From Ascaris suum (lineage: Eukaryota > Nematoda > Chromadorea > Rhabditida > Ascarididae): a stretch of 64,000 nt of DNA. Below are positions 1-12,984 of the stretch, in pieces (position 1 is the first letter of the stretch; each line of letters starts with the position of its first letter). Made by a program: the position numbers and the translations under genes. The notes beneath the pieces are model-generated. The model had not been told where the DNA came from. It did no database searches and was given only the letters and a program-made list of their open reading frames with translations. The DNA is taken from contig CM024170.1 of assembly GCA_013433145.1 (NCBI GenBank), positions 4,173,459-4,237,458 on the forward strand, in the 5' to 3' direction.

Positions 1-1916
1 ACAAATTAAGTTGCTTTATACTTCATGTGTGCAATAATTTTTACAAAAATGTACAATAATAGATGTGGAAAATTCAAAATTTGAGATTTCTTGTAATACA
101 CTGTTATTTTTGCTTCTTGGATTCGAAATAACGCGCACCATTTTCAAAGCAGTAATGTCCATACTTATGGAGAACTTCTTCCAATTCTCAAAAAAATTTG
201 CATGGGAGGGGGTTTTTGAAAAATTATCATCTTTCCCGCTTCGGCAGATCTTCGTATGAGAGGTTTTAACGACCTGACTTCACTGGTCTCAGTCTCTCTA
301 GCGGTACTGTTCAGCGATACAGAAATATTATGTAGCTTTGAATTTTGTGGAAATTAGCATACGATTCACGTTCCCATTATTATTTTCCGTTCACAGAAAG
401 GGAATTAGAGAAGCATGCCATAACAGGTGGCACGGCACAGATGCACTTTGTTTTCTCTGACCTACCTGACTGCTGATTTCACGAAAACCCTGCAGAATAT
501 TGCCTATGCAAAATGCGTCGCAAAAGCCGTTTTTCCACATCTATTAATGTGATGCAAAGCCTTTTAATATTTGGATAACTAGAGCCTGTTTCGAATCCGA
601 TTGATCAGTGTGGCAGATGATGTAAGCGGTCATTCTATCGAGTAGCTCATATCCGCCAAAATTTCATAGTTCTGACTTCAGTGGTTCTTGAGTGAAGCCG
701 ACAGACAGACAGGGAGATGCGCGCATACGCGCGTATAAAGCGTTGCCATAATGCACTTTTGCAAAGCAAATCTGTAAAAGTGCATTAATATGAGCTACGA
801 TCAGCTCGTAAAGCTTTTGCGGTAATTACCGCATTGATCGTAATCGGAGAGGAGAGTAATTTATTAAAAAATGTGCTCAGCTGCTGAGACATCCCTAAAC
901 CTGAATATTGGGGTCAATCGGTGGTCAAAAACTTTTCTGCGTTAGTTCGAGCTACGGTAACACGACAGCTGAGCGTGACAAGTTCGAAAATTCACGTTTT
1001 TCGAACAACAATTACCGCACATTGCAGAGACCGTATAACACGAAGGCAATAAGCGTAAAGTTGCTAAAGTCGTTCACAAAGCGTCAATAAAATCACTACA
1101 AACAAAAGAGTTTCTCGCACTGGTGAAGAAGAACAAAGAAAGATTGAAGGATAAGCGCTGCATAACGGAAACCAAGGAATGAATAGCAGAGATTGCTGAT
1201 AAGTTATGGGATCGAATATGAGGCAAAAACCACATTGCTAATCAAAGTCACAAACTCATCGAAGTGTCGTTTCACTTTTCAGTGTCGATTGAAACCGCCC
1301 TTCTTGGTGGTACCGTAAGACGACGGGCGCCCGATTTATGTAATGAAGGTAACGAATAGCGAACAGATCTTGTCTCCCGCAGATGTGGTCGATGTTTCTT
1401 GGGTGCAACCGTGGAATATGGCACGTCGACTGTTGTCGCCTTTCTTGAACTGCCGTTAGTGTGTGTATAGCCCGTCATCCCTGTGATTTGCCTCAAACAT
1501 AAAATTTTTTCCTAAGCGACTTTTCAGCACACTGTAATGTAATCAATCGTTGTTAATTTACTCATAGTTTGTTTGAAGAAAGCAGTTCGTGAAAGCTTTC
1601 CTTCAGCTTTTTCTCAGATTTTTTTTTCATTCCTGCAATAAAAATTCACACATCAAAGGCTGATATATCTTTGTGGGCATGTGCACAAATTCAGCAAAAC
1701 TTTCATGGTTACATCCTTCTTAGAAATAAATGTTTCCATTAGAATGAGAAGCATGCATCGAAAGTCATTCCATGAAAGTTATTAAGCGTATCTTTTATAT
1801 CTCATTTAGTTGTTGTTTCAAAATACTATATAGCTCAATGAAAACTTCCGCTGTTTGATATATGATGAGTGAACTTAAAAGGTAATATTTATTTATGACA
1901 TGCGGTTACTTTGTAG
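1..1916. other. Intergenic DNA, no supported gene
   Basis: Apart from the hairpin cluster at 749-842, a GC-richer patch at 1285-1470 is open on both strands and has a CACTTTTCAG acceptor on the plus strand, but it would need a 34-bp intron, so no gene is called. Stretches around 1030-1230 read like a decayed lysine-rich coding segment with stops. Confidence 0.4.
749..842. repeat. Cluster of inverted repeats (hairpins)
   Basis: A 15-bp stem with one mismatch (749-763 against 773-787, TAATGCACTTTTGCA arm) has a 9-nt loop. It is followed by arms TACGATCA/TGATCGTA (796-803, 835-842) that enclose a perfect 14-bp palindrome, GCGGTAATTACCGC (819-832). Confidence 0.8.
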
Positions 1917-1922
1917 TTTATT
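1917..1922 (-). terminator. Poly(A) signal of the GPCR gene
   Basis: An AATAAA on the minus strand about 110 nt past the proposed stop codon at 2030. Confidence 0.5.
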
Positions 1923-2029
1923 TCTCTTTTCTCAATTGTTAAGGGGCTTTACACCGTTCCGATCTCTTAGTGTCCGATCACTCTTTGTTCGTTGCTTCAT
2001 GCTGCTGTCTTTATATTTATCGGCCGTGT

Positions 2030-5000
2030 TTAAATCGAAACACTCAGTTGTCTTGTTTGAATCATGCTTGTTATTTCAAAGACGACTAAACCTTACTTTT
2101 TGCAAGATTTGCAATAAAGCTGTAAAAAATTCAGCGCTCACCTTGAAGTTTGATATCGCCATTTTTGTCGACATACTTCAATAAGGCGTTGACGAAATGT
2201 GTCGGAACTAAGACAGAATAGTGCGAAATTGAGCGATTTTCCTATTACTACCATACAGTTGGTTAGAACTTGCTGCAATTATTTACACAGTCAGGAAAAC
2301 ATTTATAATACACAAAAATATTTCATAGGCTATCTAATATTATTTTTCTTTTATTTTATCATTTCGGTTAGAGTATTTGTAAATGACAGAAAATATATTA
2401 GAGAAAATGGGAAATAAAGCGCTTATTACTTCGAATCAAATGCACAAATTTCTGCGCATTTAGGTCTTTTTTCCCACAAATCTCAATTCCTGAGGAAAAT
2501 CGCACAAATTTCTGCGCAAATTTTTGCGCCTTAAGATCATTGGGCACTTTATATGCTACACAGATGCATTAAAATAACATAATTAAATTTAATACATCCA
2601 TTGCAAGCAAAATGCAAATAACACATATTATGAACACTTGCATGAGGCGCTTTATTTACAACATTTGTTGAGCTGTTGATTTGTTAGATTTTTTGTTCTG
2701 TCGATGCCCTCGCACTCCTATGATGTTCCTTCCTTCTGGCTTAATAACGCCCTAAAATTTCAATTGTAACAAGGAACTGAATAATGAGGTTGTACCAAGT
2801 TATGTCTCCAAATTGGTGCTCCGAACGCCAAATAACCTAATGTTGTCGGGACGATTGCTGACGGAGCCTGCAAAACACCTACACATTAACAGAATCGATC
2901 GCATTCACTTAAATGTCAGATGCACACAAATCATTCTATACTTTCCTGAGGAAAACATAAAATGGGAACCATGGAAAAAACGCCTCAAATATAGTAAGAA
3001 GGCTTATTAAGAACTTCACGAATGCATTAAGTGTATAACAGAATATTGAAAGTACGGTTGTTTTTTTTTTTAAATTCGAGCAATATTTTGAACCGTTGTG
3101 AGGGATGATCAATAAATCGTAGACCAACTACTTTTAAACAGAGCACAGAAGTGAGATCATGCGATGGAGAAAACTCTCAAAAGATGCCTTGATGCAAGGG
3201 TCCGTGCCTATAAAGGACAGCATATTCGATTACAGGACACCAATGTGCTTCTAGCTTTCCACTTGATGTGTCGTCCTTGCAAGAGTCAGTCCGGATCATA
3301 GCGCTGCACTGTGCAGCCACGGAATGACTCGGTCTTGAGCAGCTCATGGTGCTCTTTGGCGTGGAGGTGGCACTATTCGTGCGAATGTGCTCTCGGAGCG
3401 ATATTCCCCACCCCCCCCCCCCCCCCCCACCATCGTGTTATCCCCTCCATTTCACTAGTATTAATTCATAGAAGCTTAATAAAAAGCCTTAACCTCTCAT
3501 CTTGTTGCCACACTACACAGAATTGGTCGAGCCTCGAAAAAGAGGGAATTTGCTAATATTTCTGGGACAAATTAAGGATAGAGGGCAGAACAGGACCGGG
3601 CACCCTTACACACTACTTCACTTAGCTTTTAATTACATACATACGTTTCAAAATTTCATTGCGAAAAGAACAAGAACCATATTTGGTAAATTGCATTCAG
3701 TGTTTGAATAGTTTGGCAAACTGATTTATCACTCTGACTAGCTGTGTGCAATATAGCTAATTACATAACAGCTATAGTAATACATTTGTTACAATAATAG
3801 ATCCTTTGTAGTAACAGATTTGTAACTGCAATAAGTGATTCGTTTATATAGTTTTAAATAATGCCTCAATGAATCCACAAAAACTCTATTCGATCGTTTC
3901 ACTATCGTTTCAGATCCTTTATAACATATTGATGTGCCATTAACTTCATGATGTATCTAAGTGCCATTAACTTCTTGATGCATCGACCGATGTCTGTGCG
4001 CTTTGGCGAGGTTTGGTAGTTGAGCCCATTAGGTGGTACAATGTCTACACCTAGGTCAGGTTTCATCCAGACCAACATTTTCAATTCATAAAATATAAAT
4101 TCTTCTCCGATCGCACGTGACGGGTGTGCTGCCTACACGATGGTATTAGGAATCCCTCTTAATTTATTTTCAAGTGAGATTTTAGCAGGAAAGTCATGAC
4201 AAAGAATTCAGCGAAATCGAAATTTCCACTCTGCTGTCTGAATAATCAACTCGCTTTTGCGCATAACGATGAACGTTTGGTCACGTTTAATAATAAAGCA
4301 ATATGTTGAACTTATCAACTTTCTCACCAAACTTAACAGAATTTCGCATTCGAGGCCCTCACAAAGCCTTCCGATTGATTCGTTCCAGTCATCTTGGCCT
4401 AAGGGTCTTCAACTATGGCTTTGTTAAATTATGAGATATCTAGAGGCTATTTCACAATCACAACTCAAATCAATCCTATTCCAAAATTCTCGTGCTAACA
4501 CGTATTCTCTCTCTGAATTTTATATTCGTCATGGTCTTTGATGTCTTTAAGCAGCATATTTATCCAATGCGGTCTATAATGTGTGAAATTAGCATCCAAT
4601 TGCTCTACAGCAAACATCACCGTTATTTCTGATGTGTCGTTTGTTTTGCCTTATAGCGAAGCGTTTAAAAAATCCAAAGCGATCAGGTGACGTCATAATA
4701 AACAGAGATAAGAGGAAACCTGAGTGATCGTAAAGCATGTAACAATAGCGCACACAGCACATGTGATTTTATGTTCGATCTTTGCCTGTGAAGTGAGTAG
4801 ATCAGTTGATTGCGAATGACCGTGGAAAGACAGCAATAAATGACTCCTGAATTCCGATAGAATTATAGATATAATTTATTTCTCTGAATATAAACTGCTT
4901 AATTACTTATGCGTATCGATTGATTACAATTTTTAGAAATAGAAAAAAAACTGAGCTAAATGCAGCACCACTCAAGGAAGTATAAGAATTTAGCTCCTTG

Positions 5001-8000
5001 TAACAACGATAAAATATACTTGGATTTCAGTCAGGTTTCCTAAACTCCTAACACGTGACCATCTTCAATGATTCGAACTCATCGATGAAGCCAATTCCAC
5101 TTTGTCACCATTCCAGACAATCGTCATTCATCCGGAACCTAGAGGTTTACAGCACAAATACGAACATGGCTAATGTGGAAAAATTGTAATTCAGCTAATG
5201 CTGCGCTCATCTAGAATATCACTCTCTTCTCGCTCTTTTATAGTGCAAAAATAAGCATTCACTGTAATAAGTACCCAAGAGCTGATTTAGTGCACTTCTA
5301 ATAGACACCCACCGTTTACTTAAATTTTAATACATGCTGCTATCTATACCAAGTTTTTTTTTAATGCACTCTTATCAACTGCATTGCAACAGTGTATATG
5401 GCGACATCGGGTTCAGGCGTAGGCATTTTTGTATGCCCACCTGGCCGGAAGTTTCAATCGCTGAAGTTTGAGATACTATATATGATGACTATTAGGTACA
5501 TCATTGATAACTTTCGTTACGTTAGCTAGCATGCATCCTTCAACTTCGAAACGAAATACAGCAGCTTTATTTTTCGAAAAACGCACGCATTCTATGTCGA
5601 TCGGATAGAAAAAAAGCATTAAAAATTGTTCTGCATGTTTTATTCTTTAGCTGTTGATGTCTTGAACTATTTGTTCCTAAAGAAGATGAATTAAAAACAT
5701 ATTTTCTGCCTATACAATTGAAGTAGTTCGTTATTCATCTACGAAAAGTGAACCCACTGCATCTTCTAGAAATGCACATTTGGTAATTTAACTAGAAAAT
5801 CTTACTGCGTCATAACTCATAAGTGTTACCTTTGTTTGAGTGTCACAAGTAGTGCCACGTTAGCGACGACAATAATCACCGTTGGTATAAAGACAACAAG
5901 CATTGCGTGCACATGAGTGCTCCAATGTGCAAATCGCTGTAGCCATATCGAGTTCGGATTTGTACGATTTCCTGGCCATCTGTAAAACTTATTGATGCAT
6001 TATAATGATGCTTTATTTCCTTCATGTGACGTCTAAATCGTTTTCTCTTCGCCTAAAATGAATGTAAATCTCATGTTTCTCAAGCCCATCACGTTTTTAT
6101 TCTTTTAGCGCTTTATTTCTATTTTATCAGTCTGTTTTGTTCGCTCATGTGTACGTTTTCCTTGTTTACGATGATGAATAAATTTAGAAAAAACAACAAT
6201 AAATGATGCAGTGATGAGCGGAAACGCAAGGCAAAAGAAAGCAGACTGGTCGAATAGTAAAAAATAATATGAGAGGCACAGTGAGAAGAAAATTGTCATT
6301 GCTAATATTTGAGAACGTTTAATTGAGATCTCTCCAACTTGCATGATGCATTTTTTTTTTTTTTGGAAATGCGCACTTCTTCTATTCTTTTGCTCATTAT
6401 TGATCATTGGGCATTATCTATCAATACATACATAAATTGAAAAATATGATATTAAAGGTATACACGATTCAATGATAAAGAGTCCATCTACTGCGCAAAC
6501 CATTTAATACTTTATCTGTGGTTCAATTTTTGAGGGCTGCAGACACTCGTGTTAATGCTGCCCCTCATTCCTCATCCGATTACAACTCACAAATCGCTTC
6601 GCTTATTACGCGTCGGTAAAATGATTTACCGAGTTTTATTTACTTAGAAAACCGAAAAAGAAACCATAAAGCAAATACATAAATGTGGGCGCACTACCGA
6701 CCTTCAAAGAAGTAGAAATACATATGAAAGCTTACGTCTTTGAGTCGATCGCAATGAAGAATGCATGCGGTTGTGTCCCATTGCAGAACGTTCTCATAAG
6801 TGTGTAGTAGTTGATATGTGTATAGATAGTAAGAAGACCAGTTACAATAATAATAAAAGCAAATGTTAGGAGGGCACATCGCTTATCGCCAGTACTTGAG
6901 TACTTCTTAACTAGTAACGGATAACGTACTCCGAGTAGTCTTTCCAAACAGATCAGTAATACCAACCTATAAACTTGACATTATTTCAAATAAACTTTTA
7001 TGTCATCTGGAATTGTCTGCAAGTGATCTATGCAAATTCACATCCGAGCAATTTGAGCTGTTCTAAATGAACGAACAAAATTCACCTGTGATGTTAGGCT
7101 AGGCAGTTCATCTGATTTGCTCATAAGTACCGTTAGGGGATGAATTGAACGTGAAGCAATTTTGGTGTGATGAATGGGATTAGATAAGTAACTAGAAACT
7201 CTAAGGACGAAGAGCGATCAGTGGAAATGAAGTTAGGGCTGGGTTCAGTAGATCGAAGACGAGAATCAATAGAGGTGATGGCATCACAAGTTTCGAAAGT
7301 GTTGGAAGAATTCTTCGAATCAGAGCATCAAGATAGCTTCACAAAAGAAACCTGGAGTGGAGATTTCCACTTTATCAGTAATGAAATGTCGAAGGAATCG
7401 TTGGTATGCAGCTATAGGACTCTCTCATGGCATCCACAATACTCCACTATTCGAGAGCGTTTGAGAAGATTGTTCTAATTTGGTGGTCTAAGGAAATCAC
7501 TGTGAATCTTTAGCGATTTCCCACTAGCAAATCGAACATAACGCAAATATTTGGTGGAATATTTCAGCATTAAATCGGCGTCGATGAAACTGTGGCATTG
7601 TTTCGCCTATGGACATTCGTCTGCCCATCCTGTGGTCTGCCCCCGAAATTGATGAATCTCCGCCGGAATGTCGATAGTGAAGTGCTTTCTTCAGATCTGC
7701 CGAAGAAGCTAATCGAGACTTCATATTAAATGTGATGTAGATGGTCGTCGTCAATTTTCGACAATCCATGAAGAACATTGTAAGATAATAGAAGAAATAT
7801 TAGATTATTATCAAACTCCTATGAGATTCTTATACGCATAAGAAATGAGTGAAAATTCGCAGTTGGCAATAGAATGAAGCGTGAAATGATCAGAAAAAAG
7901 CATTCAAGCATCGCGCACGCATTGTTTCGTTCGCGCATCAAAGTTTTTCGAAAACGATATGCACATCGTCTAGTGAGCGTAAATATCGGATCGGCAATGA

Positions 8001-10430
8001 TTAGTGAAGTTGATTTAGATGGAAACGGACGTCGATATCAGTCGACTAAAATAATGTCGAATTTGAATGTGTATTGAGGATAAAGTATTGAAACAAACTT
8101 TGACAATAATTTTTTTTTTTTGAAATTTATTAGGAATTCCTTGACGAAACGAATAATCGATCACCTACCAAATCGCACTTGCCGATATCCAATTCGATAG
8201 TGCCAACAGATTAACTTTACTGCTTAAGTAAATTTGTCGAAAATAATAATTATGGGCGAAGATCTCATAATTGGCAAGTGAATGCGGAAGAATCAAAAGC
8301 AAAAATATTACGTCGACAATCGCGAGAAAACACAAACTTCGTGACCTGGAAAAAAGACGATGCATTCAACGTCCGTTACAAAACGATCACTTTAAAAGCC
8401 TTGGTGAATCAACAGTATCTCTTAATGATTATGGATATTGCTGATTCATTTTAAGTTGAAGTGGAGAAGATCTTTCTAGAGTTCTAGTCCACTACGATAC
8501 GTTCAGGACGTTGAGGTCTCGACCAGATGCGAGAACAACAGTGTCAGACTACTCTTGACAGAGTATAGTAAATTTAAGTTGCTTAGAAGGGGGATCGGAG
8601 GTGAGAGGACAATTTACCACATAAATAACAGACCAAAGAAATGAGTCACAATTTGGTACTCAACACTCGATAACTCTAGTTTCAAATTACATGATGTGAC
8701 ACCGACGTCTGTTAAATGGTGCACACTGACATGGGGTGATTCGTGATAGAATTGCATTACCTTATTTAATATACCAATGGTTATCTTTCGACTTATCAAC
8801 GAGAAAATAAAGACAACTAACTATCTATTCGATATAATATTGCAACAATATGATCATATTCAGATGCGTTTTATAAAATCAATTATTAATTAAGAATGCT
8901 TGAGAAGGTTCAAATTCGACGAATTCTACATTTGCACTCTTTTTTTGTCGCATTTCTCGATAGAATGTATATGAAAAACTCTGATTGTTTTCTTTATCTA
9001 TCTCGTTGAAAAATTGTCAATATTTTTTGATTTTTTAAATATTTTGGTGCTCAACGCTTAAATAGAGATGAAATTAACATTTAGAGATGAAGAAATAATG
9101 GAACAATTTTCTCGAATGCAATCAATCTACAATGAAGAAAAATTGGCCATTCGAAAATCGACAACACTGATAATATCTATAAGACATATTAATTTATCAA
9201 CGCGTCGGGTAACTTGATAAGTAGTTTGGTTGCAAGCACTTCGATTAAATAACTGAAAATTAAACCATCGAAAGGAAATAGTAATTGTTTCATATTAGGC
9301 ACTTTAACAAGATTTTATTAAAAAAATTGCAGCATAAAAAGTTTATTATGAATTTTAAATATTGCGCACATTTTTAGATACAATTCTAGTGTAAAATATT
9401 GAATTGGAATGCGTATAAATTGAGATTTTCTCTATTCCACTACTCTCAGAATTGCAACGCCCACTTAACAAAGAGGATAATCCTTTTATCTTTTTATGCT
9501 TCAAAATAAAGAAACTTTTTCAGAAAATACCAACTGAACGTTTGCAATGCGGTATGCGATTCTATCGTGTAGATTCTGTATTGTATTTCCTTTTCAAATT
9601 CGCTAATTAAGAGATATTCAATCTATTGTGCTAATTAACATACACTCACTTCAATCGTAACGGTTATTTGAATACATTCAAAAAATGAGTTATGAATTCT
9701 CAATTATATAGCTAATATAGAAAATCAGTTTTGAATAGAGTGATAGTGAATCAAGTATCCTAACGGCGTAGATGAAAATTCTTAAGCGGGTTGAGGAGAT
9801 AATAGGGTATTCGCGCAGGACGAGGGGAGTGCTTAAGGGAAGTTGAAGAGATTAAGACAGGTTTAAAAGGGTTAGTGTGAAAAATATGATGGAGTAATGA
9901 TATAGAGTGATAGAACGTGAACGAAAATGAAATTATACAAAAGCAGCAAAGCTCTTGTTGTCTCCCTCTAACCTTTACTCCTCGCTAAACATCCGTGGTG
10001 CAAATGTCGCGGTTTCTGGTGTCGACATATATTGTTTTGGAACTGAGTATTGCTTTTACGTTGCATTGTTTTGACTATATTAGTGAAATATTTCAACTTA
10101 ATAAATAATAATAATTATAATTTTGTCTCATTCTGTCTCAATTTTGTCTCAAAAAACGATGAAATGAATTTCAAATGTGTTGTATTGAAGGGCATAAATG
10201 ATATTATATGATTTTAAAGTGTCTGCAAAGAGATGAGTGGTGCTCTGAAGCAAAGCGTAGCACCTGCTTCTCATTGGCGGCGAAACAAGAACCATCAAGC
10301 TGGCAATATTGCCCAAAGTGCCAAAGAGTATGAAGAATGGCATCACGTAGCCGTAGGCGATTCGCTCAATTTCGTTGCCCGACAGCTGCATCTCGTGCTT
10401 CGAGAGGCAATACTCGTTCGCTGAACTCAT
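2030..10430 (-). CDS. Rhodopsin-like (class A) neuropeptide-type GPCR, 8 exons, about 363 aa
   Basis: A plasma-membrane receptor that couples an extracellular ligand, probably a neuropeptide, to G proteins. Exons on the minus strand are 10430-10264, 8345-8169, 6966-6736, 5979-5830, 4846-4720, 2867-2796, 2272-2142 and tentatively 2066-2030. All junctions are GT-AG and in phase, and the sum is 364 codons. Exon 1 carries the N-terminus and TM1 (GTLGNIASLMVL). Exon 2 carries TM2 (LAIVDVIFLLLILP) and the start of TM3. Exon 3 carries TM3 (SAIWLVLLICLERLLGVRYPL, the DRY-like motif reading E-R-L) and TM4. Exon 4 carries TM5 (HAMLVVFIPTVIIVVANVAL). Exon 5 carries loop 3 and the first half of TM6. Exon 6 carries APSAIV and loop 3 extracellular. 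Exon 7 carries TM7 (GKSLNFALFCLSS) and TFRQRL of helix 8. An AATAAA lies about 110 nt past the stop, and a TTTTAG acceptor precedes the ATG. The pattern resembles nematode FMRFamide-receptor-like families; ligand and subfamily cannot be told. The last exon is the least certain part. Confidence 0.9.
2441..2520. repeat. Short direct repeat
   Basis: GCACAAATTTCTGCGCA occurs twice about 60 bp apart, near the 3' end of the GPCR intron 6 region. Confidence 0.7.
3095..3620 (+). repeat. Dispersed repeat, copy 1
   Basis: About 525 bp are similar, with many substitutions and small indels, to 46457-46985 in the same orientation. Shared landmarks in order are GATCAATAAAT, CAGAGCA, a GCAAGGGTC-GTGC block, TGTGCTTCTAGCT, GACTCGG, TTGGCGTG-AGGT-GCACT, GGAGCGA, an 18-bp C tract, TCTTGTTGCCA and TACACAG. 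Neither copy keeps a shared long reading frame, so it looks non-coding, such as a non-autonomous element or an ancient duplication. Confidence 0.8.
3411..3428. repeat. Poly-C tract, 18 bp
   Basis: Uninterrupted C run inside dispersed repeat copy 1. Confidence 0.95.
3934..3987. repeat. 27-bp tandem duplication
   Basis: Two adjacent units starting GTGCCATTAACTTC, with a few differences. Confidence 0.8.
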
Positions 10431-12871
10431 GCCTTCGCTCTAAAATTGGGTCATTCTGATGGTGCTTCCGTTCGAATTCACAATCACTTTCACACATCAT
10501 TGTCGTCTAACACAAAAAAGTTGAATGCGACGACGATGCTTCTGAATCTGGAGTTCTTTTTTTTTCCAGATTCAGGAGTGCGCATTTTACAGAACGACAA
10601 CTAAAGTAATAGGGAAGTATATCTAAAGGGCTACCATAATATGTTTTTGGCTTCCTGAATAAAGATGCACCACTAAAGAAAAAGGAACCACCAGCGGGCA
10701 CTTGAAATGTTCAAATTCTATGCAACTATCAAAAGGGCTAATTTTTGAATAAAATTTTTTGATTACCTTTGAATAAAAAGGTGTATGGCGAGTGCCTTCT
10801 GCCCAAGTGATATACAGTGATGTACAGACGTTACTGTTAACTTTCAACATAATATATTACTCAGTACTGGTCAGTTTTCTGAGTTCGACCATTAATGAAT
10901 GCTACGGTGGGAGGATTATCCGGAAATCGATTAGTAATTAATTTCATGTTGAAAGTTGTGAAACCCATTCCTCGGTTAATGGCTGAAGTTGAATTCGAGT
11001 CCTCCGATCAGGTATTGCATATGCAACATTTCACCACTCTATGCCGTGTAATGTTTTATGGCGCAATCAATGTTGACATATACGCGCATATTTCAACGCT
11101 GATGGACAAGAGCGTAATGCAAACATGCAAGAAAATCGAATGCTTCCAATTTCAATGTAAATTGTGCAATTGCCTATTTCGAACAAGAAAATTTTTTTGC
11201 AACGTTTTGCAAGAGATTTTTTGCAATTTTTTAGCTGCACGAACTATTTTTGTAAATTTAAAACAGTTGTGCAAAATGGTTGCAAATGCGACTGCGACTA
11301 TGATGGATATTCCCCGGCAACATTTCTCAAAATCAGTGGCGGAATATGGCTTTTCAACATCGCGTGCAATTTAAAGTAGATATTAGCAGGGAAACCATAT
11401 GTGATCGTTTCGTCGAAAATTTAGAGAGCGCTTAGCATATATTATATGCGGGCTTGTGAACTTGCAATAGAAAAGGTTTGACAGCATTATATGGCACCAC
11501 ATCCTAAAAGTGTAATTCGCAGCAGGTAGTCTGCTATCTTGCTCATCACCAACTTTCCTCCTCACGTTTAAAAAATATTGGGGTCCTAACGTTTGTTGAA
11601 GGGCCCTCCATTTTAGGATTCCGCAGGTGCATCAGCGTCAATAATTATGGAATAATATTATTGAAGATATAAAGGATATAGCTACACCCTCAGTCACTTA
11701 CACTTGGCGTCCCTCAGGTCCTTTAACCCTGAAATCACAAAAGATGCCGAACTGCCATACGAAAGTTTTGTCTGTGAAGCTTTCCTGTGACGACCTATTT
11801 ATTCACTAACAAACTGCTCAAAATATTTTGCAGTTAATAAAGCAAACATACATATTGCACGCAAGAAAAATGCTTTGAAATTTCGAGAAGCGCATAACTA
11901 CGTGCCAAATTTCAGGGCCGAAAATTCATGGTCAAAATCATACGCAGAAATTTAGGTAATGTGCATATAAATGACTCCTTAAACAGGGGAAGAAACATAG
12001 TGGAGCTAAAATAAATTTATGCATTTTATTTTGCAATCTGATCAGCTGGCTAGCTACCAAGACAGCTATTGTATGTCCAACAAGTTTATCGTAAATATAA
12101 GCAAAACAAATGGTATGCAAAAAAGTGCATTCATAATTTAATTAGCATGGCAACTCGTATAAATTTTTCACCAAATTTCAATATTTTCATGATCTAATCG
12201 ATGCGGAAGGAAGAATCGATCACTGCAAAATGCGCATAAACATTTTTTCTTGATTTCAATATCTAGAAACTTTCCAAAGAAAAAATGAAAGGTAATGTAT
12301 GAGGCCATTTTATGGTGTACCAAATTTTGCAATTGTAGTTTCAATGGCCCCATAGTGAAACTATCCAATGGACAGACATTAAGCGTACGCACATACAAAT
12401 ATGAACATATCGTTGTCATAATGCGTTTTGTAAACACAAAATGCACTGTAATGTTAACAGATAAGATGTTTTTTTTTGAATGTGTTGATTAGAAACTAAG
12501 AAAACAGTGCAAAAAAAAAAAATTCGATTAGTTCTCCAAGTGTATGCAGATAAAATGATCATGATTAAAGATAATTAGAACGTCCCATGTGAGGGAATGA
12601 CAGTTTTCAAAGGCAGATTTTAGAAGTGAAGGAAGACGAACGAAAACTATTTTGAAATAGCAAATATTTTAGGAAGACTCACCTGCAGTGAAATTTCTTT
12701 GAAATTTTCTTTATTTTTGCTGAGAAAAAATATTGTTGAGAAATTTTTATGCTATTTTTTCAATTTTGTATACTTTACGATCCTGAAAGATTTTCAGTTA
12801 AAAATGTAAAACGTAGAATATAAAAATTTAACACCTTCTAAATAGCGAATAAAACACTTCAAATCGTTTAC
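10431..12871. other. Upstream of the GPCR, no supported gene
   Basis: Probable promoter and 5' region of the minus-strand GPCR. The 159-codon plus frame at 10895-11374 overlaps a TGCAA-rich stretch and is not convincing. Confidence 0.4.
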
Positions 12872-12984
12872 TTGAGTGTCGTTTTCATTTGAGGAAACGA
12901 ACGCAAAGGTTCGATGGGTTGACACTAAACTTCGAGACCTATATTCGCACACCCTCGAAGCAGCATTCGCTAAGGCACTCCAGG
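12872..12984 (-). CDS. Single coding-like internal exon, unrecognised
   Basis: The stretch lies between a good acceptor (TTTTGTCAG) and a donor (ACTCAA then GTAAAC). It enters in phase 1 and leaves in phase 0, and the 37 codons include WSALANAASRVCEYRSRSL and FVSSNENDTQ. Neighbouring exons of the same gene were not identified with confidence; the open frame at 14339-13917 on the same strand is a possible upstream part. Confidence 0.35.

Noticed and set aside
1272..1496. Possible plus-strand exons in a GC-richer patch
   Set aside because: The model needs a 34-bp intron and has no identifiable partner or homologue.
6105..6407. Hydrophobic minus-strand frame in GPCR intron 3 resembling an extra TM5 with a basic loop
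   Set aside because: The receptor already has TM5 in the phased exon 5979-5830, and this frame has no matching splice sites.
10895..11374. 159-codon plus-strand frame
   Set aside because: Much of it comes from a TGCAA-rich stretch; an overlapping frame is also open and splice evidence is weak.
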